A DNA stretch of 17,785 bases from CAYJFK01 sp964369475 (lineage in GTDB: Bacteria > Bacillota > Clostridia > Oscillospirales > Feifaniaceae): the NCBI GenBank assembly GCA_964369475.1, contig CAYJFK010000054.1, positions 1 through 17,785 on the forward strand, in the 5' to 3' direction. Position 1 is the first letter of the stretch; every line of letters begins with the position of its first letter. The position numbers and the translations under genes were made by a program. Positions 1 to 5,499 of the stretch are shown here, piece by piece. The notes beneath the pieces are model-generated. The model was not told where the DNA came from, ran no database searches, and saw only the letters and a program-made list of their open reading frames with translations.

Positions 1-787
1 GCATAGATCCCACGCCGCACTGCTCAGCGAGTTTCTTTAGCTTTGCGGCGGTATTTGTCGGGATAAAGAAGGCTTCGAGCTCGTTTTGCCCTCTGTTTAT
101 TGGGTCTGCCATAAGCGCTATTGTAACACGGCTTTTCGAGCGGAGCATTACCTCTATCGCTCGAAATTCCTGTGGAGTAAAGCGCTTAAAGTGGTCTAAT
201 ACTATGTCGTATTCTTCAAATAGATTATCGCCCTCGCACATGTCGCAGGCAATGTCGAGCGCATGTTCTGCTCCTCCTGCCTTTTGGGTGGCGACGGCTC
301 TGTATCCGCTTGTCAAAATAGAGAGGTCGTACAGTTTATCGGCAAGGTCGGCATCGTCTATGCTTTCGGCAGAGGCCTTTAGCAGGCTCTCTCCCCCTAC
401 TTCGTATGCCGAAAACTCTCTTATTTGGGTTAGTAGCTCCTCTATAAACCCCGACCTGTGCGAGGCGCTTTTGTAGTATTTAAGCTCTCCCCTTAGGGAA
501 TCGATAACGCCTGACAGCATAATCCTTATGCCGCCCTCCGACAGGTTTTTTATCTTTCTGCCGCCCTTGTTGTCGAAGATAAAGCTTGCAAGATGAGATA
601 GCCCCATAACTTGGAGGGAGAGCGTTGCCGCCGCCCCCAAGTTTGCAACAATGTGCCGCTCTGCCGTCGCTGTGAACTGGTCGGGCACGATGTATAGGCA
701 TTTTCTTTTTTTAATGTTGTCGCTTAAGGTTTTTAGCACAAGGGTATCCCCTATGCTGTCGGGTCTTGCGTAAATAAGTTCGAGCAT
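1..787 (-). CDS. addB: AddB, ATP-dependent helicase/nuclease subunit B (N-terminal part, truncated by window edge)
   Basis: The reverse strand is open from an ATG at 787 to the edge of the window, giving 262 codons of a protein that continues outside. The start has a good ribosome site (AGAGGAAA). Residues 31-46 (LYIVPDQFTATAERHI) match the AddB signature 'VPeQfs..aEr' near the N-terminus. The following helical region (LQVMGLSHLASFIFD, then IVLDHFKRFTPQEFRAIE around residue 200) also follows the AddB N-terminal helicase-like domain. AddB pairs with AddA to resect double-strand breaks and carries a C-terminal nuclease, which lies outside this window. It overlaps the end of spoIIR by 37 bp and is probably translated from the same message. 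Oddity: residues 1-15, where most relatives have a GRAGSGK-type Walker A, read ARPDSIGDT without the P-loop lysine. The family call is fairly secure; the gene is seen only in part. Confidence 0.82.
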   Translation of the reverse strand, partial: MLELIYARPDSIGDTLVLKTLSDNIKKRKCLYIVPDQFTATAERHIVANLGAAATLSLQVMGLSHLASFIFDNKGGRKIKNLSEGGIRIMLSGVIDSLRGELKYYKSASHRSGFIEELLTQIREFSAYEVGGESLLKASAESIDDADLADKLYDLSILTSGYRAVATQKAGGAEHALDIACDMCEGDNLFEEYDIVLDHFKRFTPQEFRAIEVMLRSKSRVTIALMADPINRGQNELEAFFIPTNTAAKLKKLAEQCGVGSM

Positions 788-1332
788 TTTATTTCCTCTA
801 TTATCTCTAAAACTTTAAATTTATATGTTACTTCCCCTTCGATTGCCCTTGATAGCTCCTCTGTTCCCTCCACCGTCTCGCCTGCATAGCAGAGCGGCGG
901 ATACATAACGCACCACCAATTATCCCCCTCGCCCTCGCCGAGCGTTACAATGAGCGATTTGTAGTAACCCGACGGCAGTGTTACCTCGCCGTACTGCCGT
1001 GGCGGAAAGTGCTCCACTCCGATTGTTGCACTTGCAGTGTAAGCAAAACCGTTTTCGCTTAGCGTTTTGTTTGCTATATCCTCTATTTCAGGGAGCATCT
1101 TTTCAAGCTGGCCGTAGGCAAGCTCTGCCAAGGTTATCCCCGATAACGAAAGTTCTGATAGATCTCCCATTTTGTCTCTCACTTCCAGTTTTACCGCCTG
1201 ATCTTGCTGATCGTTCGAGTTTGCCAGTATGTGCAGTCGCACAACGCTCTCGTTTACCTCTTTGGCGGTAGCCATTGTGTAAAGGGAGGAGAGGATAAAT
1301 GCTGTTATAATTACAGATATAAGCTTTTTCAT
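751..1332 (-). CDS. spoIIR: Stage II sporulation protein R (SpoIIR)
   Basis: SpoIIR is the forespore signal protein. It is secreted into the intermembrane space and triggers SpoIIGA to process pro-sigma-E in the mother cell. The protein has a basic N-terminus followed by a hydrophobic signal segment (about residues 4-22), then the family hallmarks RLHILANS (32-39), FPPRQYG near residue 110, and LGEGEGDNWWCVMYPPLC (131-148). Its length (193 aa) is normal for the family. I chose the ATG at 1332 because GAGGTG lies 6 nt upstream; an in-frame GTG at 1341 falls inside that ribosome site. It follows ispE after a 53-bp gap and its last 37 bp overlap addB. No convincing sigma-F promoter was found just upstream, so transcription from the operon promoter, from an unrecognised sigma-F site inside ispE, or both is possible. 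Confidence 0.93.
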   Translation of the reverse strand: MKKLISVIITAFILSSLYTMATAKEVNESVVRLHILANSNDQQDQAVKLEVRDKMGDLSELSLSGITLAELAYGQLEKMLPEIEDIANKTLSENGFAYTASATIGVEHFPPRQYGEVTLPSGYYKSLIVTLGEGEGDNWWCVMYPPLCYAGETVEGTEELSRAIEGEVTYKFKVLEIIEEIKCSNLFTQDPTA

Positions 1333-1385
1333 ATAAATCACCTCGTTTGAGCATTGACTTCGAGGTAGATTTATATTCAGATTAT

Positions 1386-2258
1386 TTAAGAAAATACAGG
1401 GTTTGCAGGTGTTACAAAACAGCCTTGATACTTCTCACGCATGATAGCAGAGCAATCTGTCGCCTGTTTATTTTTGGCAAACACACCAAAAACGGCAGAT
1501 CCACTGCCCGTCATAATGGCTGTCAGTGCGCCGTGTTTTAGCATGTCGTCCTTCATTTCGGCTATTTGCGGCACAATTTCTATCGCCGCCCCTTCGAGCA
1601 CATTTGCCATGTGGGGTGCGGCATGTTTTATGTCGACCGAAAGCGAAGCTATAAGCCCCCTTATATCTGGGTGAGCCGCTCCCTCGGCCAAGGGGTTTTC
1701 GTCGTATTTTTCGTATAGCATGGGGGTCGATATACTGCGCCTTGGCTTTGCTATAACAAATGTGCATGGTGGCATGTTTGTCGTTTTAACAAGGGTATTT
1801 CCTATGCCTGTCGCTAAATACGTGCCACGTCGTAGGCAAAAGGCGACATCTGCTCCAAGGTCTTTTGCCATTTCGTCGAGCTGCTCCATGGTATACGCCG
1901 TCTCGAATAACTCGTTTAGCCCGAGCAGTACCCCTGCTGCGTTGGCACTGCCGCCCGCCATGCCTGCCCCCACGGGGATTTTCTTTTTTATGTCGATCTC
2001 GATATTTTCGCTAAATCCTGCATATTCAAAAAATGCCTTTGCCGCTTTAGCCGCAAGATTTTTTCCGTCTATCGGCAAAAAATGCAAAGAGGTACTAAGC
2101 GTTATGCCCTCTTTTGGGCTCTTGGTTATTGTTATCTCGTCGTATATCGACACTGTCTGCATGACCGTCGCAATCTCGTGATAACCGTCTGCCCGAACTC
2201 CTGTTATGTCGAGCGCTAAATTTAGTTTTGCAGGGGTCTTGACCTTAACTTTATTCAT
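1386..2258 (-). CDS. ispE: 4-diphosphocytidyl-2-C-methyl-D-erythritol kinase (IspE)
   Basis: This cytosolic GHMP-family kinase uses ATP to phosphorylate the 2-hydroxyl of CDP-ME in the MEP pathway to isopentenyl diphosphate. Visible motifs are PAKLNLALDI (residues 9-18), the glycine-rich ATP loop PVGAGMAGGSANAA (95-108), the catalytic-Asp segment LGADVAFCL (D137) and the C-terminal GHMP motif MTGSGSAVFGVF. The length of 290 aa is typical. I chose the ATG at 2258 (MNKVKV) because GGAG sits about 7 nt upstream; an in-frame ATG at 2270 has no such site and itself overlaps the ribosome site. The gene lies 30 bp after the DUF362 gene and 53 bp before spoIIR, so it belongs to the same operon. All key motifs look intact. 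Confidence 0.95.
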   Translation of the reverse strand: MNKVKVKTPAKLNLALDITGVRADGYHEIATVMQTVSIYDEITITKSPKEGITLSTSLHFLPIDGKNLAAKAAKAFFEYAGFSENIEIDIKKKIPVGAGMAGGSANAAGVLLGLNELFETAYTMEQLDEMAKDLGADVAFCLRRGTYLATGIGNTLVKTTNMPPCTFVIAKPRRSISTPMLYEKYDENPLAEGAAHPDIRGLIASLSVDIKHAAPHMANVLEGAAIEIVPQIAEMKDDMLKHGALTAIMTGSGSAVFGVFAKNKQATDCSAIMREKYQGCFVTPANPVFS

Positions 2259-2288
2259 AATAAGCTCCATTTTAACAGCAAAGGCTGT

Positions 2289-3410
2289 CTACATTTTAAA
2301 CAATTTGAAAGATTTTATCTTTATAGCCCGAACTTCGCACATCTCCTGACAGCAAAAGCACTTAATGCATTTTTCTTCATGAATAACGGCTTTTTTGTCC
2401 ACAATGTCGATCGTTTTAACGGGGCAACTCCTTGCGCACTCTCCGCAACCTATGCATTTATCCTTTATAATAACAGGCTTAGGCCTTGCCATTTTCTCGA
2501 GCGGTACTCTTAAAAATTTCGGCAGTCCCCTTGTAAATGTTATATCGTGCGACGAGGCTCTCTTGTAGTTTTCTACATAGGGAAAGCTTACGGCATCGCC
2601 GACAATCTCGACCTCGCCTTGACATTCTCCCATTTCGATAGAGCGAAGAAGTGTCTTTGCCTCTGCCTCCTCAAAGCCTATTGCAGACACCATTACTTTG
2701 TCGAGCGCAAATGGATCGGTCGATGCGCCAAGTAGCCCTATGGCACGAGGTGTGCCGCCCGACGGGCCGTCGCCCTCCATGCCTATAACGGCATCCATTA
2801 TTGTAAAGTCGGGCGAGGAGAGGCGGCATAGGTCTACAAGCATGGTGCAAAAGTCTGTGAGATCGGGGTATCTCGAGTGAAACTCGGGCTTCTCAAGTCC
2901 GGGGATTAGCCCGAAATTGTTTTTAACAGCTCCTGTGTAGCCTGTCATTGCGTGGGTTTTAAGCTTGCAAAGCGATATATAACAGTCGGCTTTGTGCCAC
3001 GGATCTATAAGCCTAAAATTCTTGCAAATTTGCCCTTCCATGTAGCTCTTTGGGGTTGCGCCTGTGTCGACATTTAGGGCGACCCCTGCTTTTTTTGCCA
3101 CTTCGTCTATGCCGCATATGCGATAGCTACGCTCCAAAATAGCCTTTGTGTAAAGTCCGCCGGGGCTATCCCCTATTACGACATTGCCGCCTGCTTCCTT
3201 GGCAAGCTTTGCAACGGCATAGACAAGGGCAGGATGTGTAGTCGTGACCGCTTCTGGGGCTCTACCCATAAGCATGTTTATTTTTATAAAAACATTGTCG
3301 CCCTCTTTTATAAATTTTTCTATGCCGCCAAAATTGTCGAAATGCTCTTTTACCGATGCTATAATCTCGTTTTGGTCGTATGTTTTATTTTCTGTTAAAG
3401 AAACTTTCAT
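2289..3410 (-). CDS. DUF362 domain protein with C-terminal 2[4Fe-4S] ferredoxin domain
   Basis: The N-terminal 300 residues match the DUF362 family, seen in KEGDNVFIKINMLMG (about 36-50), the THPALVYAVAKLAKEAGG stretch, GDSPGG, and the KLKTHAMTGYTGAVKNNFG segment. The C-terminus is a bacterial-type ferredoxin domain with two cysteine sets, C319/C322/C325/C329 (followed by Pro) and C348/C351/C354/C358, enough for two 4Fe-4S clusters; an extra Cys (C353) lies in the second set. No signal peptide is seen, so the protein is probably cytoplasmic. The biochemical role of DUF362-ferredoxin proteins is not settled, so only a redox or iron-sulfur function can be suggested. It is the first gene of the operon leading into ispE, spoIIR and addB. 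The ribosome site GAGG lies about 11 nt before the ATG, which is slightly far. Confidence 0.88.
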   Translation of the reverse strand: MKVSLTENKTYDQNEIIASVKEHFDNFGGIEKFIKEGDNVFIKINMLMGRAPEAVTTTHPALVYAVAKLAKEAGGNVVIGDSPGGLYTKAILERSYRICGIDEVAKKAGVALNVDTGATPKSYMEGQICKNFRLIDPWHKADCYISLCKLKTHAMTGYTGAVKNNFGLIPGLEKPEFHSRYPDLTDFCTMLVDLCRLSSPDFTIMDAVIGMEGDGPSGGTPRAIGLLGASTDPFALDKVMVSAIGFEEAEAKTLLRSIEMGECQGEVEIVGDAVSFPYVENYKRASSHDITFTRGLPKFLRVPLEKMARPKPVIIKDKCIGCGECARSCPVKTIDIVDKKAVIHEEKCIKCFCCQEMCEVRAIKIKSFKLFKM

Positions 3411-3435
3411 TTTTCTTTATTCCTCACTTAATCTG

Positions 3436-3444
3436 TGTTATAAT
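3436..3444 (+). promoter_or_regulatory. Possible extended -10 promoter of nadE
   Basis: TGT-TATAAT (extended -10 form) reads toward nadE, with only a weak -35 match (TTTATT, 3416-3421) at 17 bp. A second TATAAT on this strand at 3462-3467 is an alternative -10 but has no -35 match. Either would give a short leader before AGGAGG at 3492-3497. The choice between the two is not resolved by sequence. Confidence 0.5.
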
Positions 3445-3459
3445 AAAAGAAATTTTTTT

Positions 3460-3488
3460 ATTATAATACCACATATAGACCATATCAA
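3460..3488 (-). promoter_or_regulatory. Sigma-A-type promoter of the DUF362-ispE-spoIIR-addB operon
   Basis: On the minus strand, TTGATA (3488-3483) and TATAAT (3465-3460) are separated by exactly 17 bp, matching 11 of 12 consensus positions. The predicted start near 3453 would give a leader of about 43 nt before the DUF362 ATG at 3410. Confidence 0.75.
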
Positions 3489-3507
3489 TCAAGGAGGCGT
3501 TTAAAAA

Positions 3508-5325
3508 ATGGCGCAATCTATGCTTAGAGTAATGGGTGTCGTTCCAAATGTTAAGGTCGGATGCCCAACAGACAATGCGCAAGAAATTATTAAGGCTATG
3601 GCAAAGGTCGGCAGACATGCCGCAGATATTGTTGTATTCCCCGAGTTATGCCTAACAGGGACAACTTGTGGGGATTTATTTATGCAGTCGACCCTACAAA
3701 GCGAAGCGCTCGACGGGCTCGACCAAGTGGCAAAGGCAAGTGTAGGTTTAGGCTTTATTGTAGTTGTGTCGCTACCTCTTAGAGTTGGCGGAATGCTAAC
3801 AGCGGTTAGCGCCGTTATAGACAACGGGCGCATACTCTCCTTTATCCCGTCGGTCTCACCGCCTGCTCCCCTTAAAAAGTGCGACTTTGCACCGATGCAT
3901 GTAAAGGGTATACCGATACTTCAAAATGTTATGTTCCGTTTTGCCTCGGGCGAGAGCTTTGGCATAATCCCCTCCCCCGACCTTAACACTCCCCCAATAC
4001 ACGAAATGGGGCTACGTGCTTCGGGGTGCGATGCTGTTATATCTCCTGTCGCAATTGCCTCCTTTAATTTAAGCGGTGTAGAGAGCAAACTTTCGCACAG
4101 GGCAGATCAAAGCGGCATGGCGATTGCACTTGTAGGCGCAGGTGCGTACGAGTCCTCATACAGTCATGTTTACAGAGGTTTTTGCGCATGTGCCGAGCCG
4201 AGCAGTGTCGTTATGGTCGATCGTCAAAACGAGTTCGATCCACTTTATGCGATATATGATATTGATATAGACATTGTGCGCAGTGCGCCATCACTTCACA
4301 TTTCAAACGATGCGATCGTTATAGAGCTATCGGCTACTACAAAGGCAAAGGACAAGCTATACCGCACACTGTCGGCAACACCATATCTGCCGACGACCGC
4401 CTCGGAGCAACTCGAGTTTTACAAGGAACTCTTTGAGTCGCAGAGCATAGCGCTCGCCTCGAGACTTAAGGCGATAGGGCTTTCCAAGGTAATACTCGGC
4501 GTGTCGGGTGGCCTCGACTCTACTTTAGCGCTACTCGTAGCCTCTCGTACCTTTGACATGTTAGGGCTTGCAAGAGAGAACATTATTGCCGTAACAATGC
4601 CCGGTTTTGGCACTACCGGCAGGACATACAACAACGCACTTGCCATGATTCGTGAGCTCGGCGCATCACTTCGTGAGGTCGATATTTCCGAAAGTGTGCT
4701 TTTGCACTTTAAGGAGATCGGTCACGACAAGGAACTACACAATGCGACATATGAAAACGCACAGGCAAGAGAGCGTACTCAAATACTTTTCGACATGGCA
4801 AATACAGACGGAGCTCTCGTTCTCGGCACGGGCGATCTGTCGGAAATTGCCCTTGGTTGGTGCACATTTGGCGGCGATCACCTTGCTGGATACGGTGTTA
4901 ATTCCTGCCTAACGAAGGGCATGGTGCGTGGTGTAGTTGCAGTTCAAGCCGAACTTACAATAAGCGATGCTCTTAGGGCGACGCTTCAAGATGTGCTCGA
5001 CACCCCTGTAAGCCCCGAGCTACTGCCCGGTGGAAACGAGGTTCAGGGTACCGAGAACATTTTAGGGCCGTATGAGCTTCACGACTTTCTCCTCTTTCAC
5101 ACGATAAACTACGGCTTTGCAAGGGAAAAGCTTTTGCTATACGCAAAGACCGCCTTCCCCGAGATAGGGGGCGAGAGGATAGAGGGCTATCTTGTTACAT
5201 TTGCAAAGCGCTTTGTTTCGAGCCAGTTCAAAAGGGCATGCTCGACCGAGAGCCCAAGGCTTACCGCCTTTAATCTGCACGACTACAAATTCCCCTCCGA
5301 CATGCCTCGTGGCTTTGTGCTTTAA
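3508..5325 (+). CDS. nadE: NAD synthetase with N-terminal glutaminase-like (nitrilase) domain; glutaminase site degenerate
   Basis: The enzyme makes NAD from deamido-NAD, ATP and a nitrogen donor. Residues about 5-260 are a CN-hydrolase (glutaminase) domain and 300-605 are the synthetase. The synthetase looks complete, with the ATP-pyrophosphatase loop VSGGLDS (332-338), the NAQARERTQILFD stretch, GTGDLSEIALGW and the GYGVNSCLTK region. In the glutaminase domain the Glu is present (FPELCLTG, E46). However, the Lys of the usual 'PK.yLPNY.EFYE' segment aligns with Ser115 (FIPSVSPPAP), and the Cys of 'CEDLW' aligns with Ser156 (FGIIPSPDLNTPP). Transfer of nitrogen from glutamine is therefore doubtful and the enzyme may depend on free ammonia. 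The 605-aa length is slightly short for this fusion. AGGAGG at 3492-3497 supports the ATG, and a terminator follows directly. Confidence 0.93.
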   Translation: MAQSMLRVMGVVPNVKVGCPTDNAQEIIKAMAKVGRHAADIVVFPELCLTGTTCGDLFMQSTLQSEALDGLDQVAKASVGLGFIVVVSLPLRVGGMLTAVSAVIDNGRILSFIPSVSPPAPLKKCDFAPMHVKGIPILQNVMFRFASGESFGIIPSPDLNTPPIHEMGLRASGCDAVISPVAIASFNLSGVESKLSHRADQSGMAIALVGAGAYESSYSHVYRGFCACAEPSSVVMVDRQNEFDPLYAIYDIDIDIVRSAPSLHISNDAIVIELSATTKAKDKLYRTLSATPYLPTTASEQLEFYKELFESQSIALASRLKAIGLSKVILGVSGGLDSTLALLVASRTFDMLGLARENIIAVTMPGFGTTGRTYNNALAMIRELGASLREVDISESVLLHFKEIGHDKELHNATYENAQARERTQILFDMANTDGALVLGTGDLSEIALGWCTFGGDHLAGYGVNSCLTKGMVRGVVAVQAELTISDALRATLQDVLDTPVSPELLPGGNEVQGTENILGPYELHDFLLFHTINYGFAREKLLLYAKTAFPEIGGERIEGYLVTFAKRFVSSQFKRACSTESPRLTAFNLHDYKFPSDMPRGFVL

Positions 5326-5339
5326 GATGATATAGTTTT

Positions 5340-5376
5340 AAAAAGTCCGAGCACTTAAAGGCCGCTCGGACTTTTT
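5340..5376 (+). terminator. Rho-independent terminator of nadE
   Basis: A perfect 13-bp stem (AAAAAGTCCGAGC with GCTCGGACTTTTT), an 11-nt loop and a terminal T-run begin 14 bp after the nadE stop. The A-run on the left arm could also support termination from the other direction, but no gene approaches from there. Confidence 0.93.
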
Positions 5377-5419
5377 AGCGCAGAGAAAAATGTCTTGTTT
5401 TTGCGAAATTTCCATTAAA

Positions 5420-5439
5420 AATGTGCCATGTGGCACATT
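5420..5439. promoter_or_regulatory. Perfect 9-bp inverted repeat, candidate operator of the SLH gene
   Basis: AATGTGCCA and TGGCACATT are exact inverted copies separated by only TG. The right arm overlaps the predicted -35 box (5437-5442), a typical repressor-site position. There is no T-run after it, so it is not a terminator. The binding protein is unknown. Confidence 0.6.
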
Positions 5440-5465
5440 ACAGAGCAAATCCCCTCCTGTATAAT
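5437..5465 (+). promoter_or_regulatory. Predicted promoter of the SLH-domain gene
   Basis: A full-consensus TATAAT at 5460-5465 lies 17 bp after ATTACA (5437-5442, 4 of 6 matches to TTGACA). Transcription would begin near 5472, about 28 nt before the ATG; AGGAGG at 5486-5491 supports that start. The weak -35 overlapping a palindrome suggests regulation. Confidence 0.6.
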
Positions 5466-5499
5466 AATAAGTATACATAATTTATAGGAGGATAATATC

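Noticed and set aside
480..701. 73-codon open frame on the minus strand
   Set aside because: It is an alternative frame inside the clearly homologous addB reading frame and resembles no protein.
1333..1341. GTG start three codons upstream for spoIIR
   Set aside because: The GTG is part of the GAGGTG ribosome site of the ATG at 1332.
1333..1420. Sigma-F promoter upstream of spoIIR
   Set aside because: Only a poor GTATT-N14-GAATATAAA match was found; spacing and -10 do not fit the sigma-F pattern well enough to call.
2259..2270. Upstream ATG for ispE at 2270
   Set aside because: It has no ribosome site and its own bases supply the GGAG for the ATG at 2258.
3501..3833. 110-codon minus-strand frame opposite the start of nadE
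   Set aside because: Shadow of nadE; it spans the divergent operon's promoter side and has no start signal or recognisable similarity.
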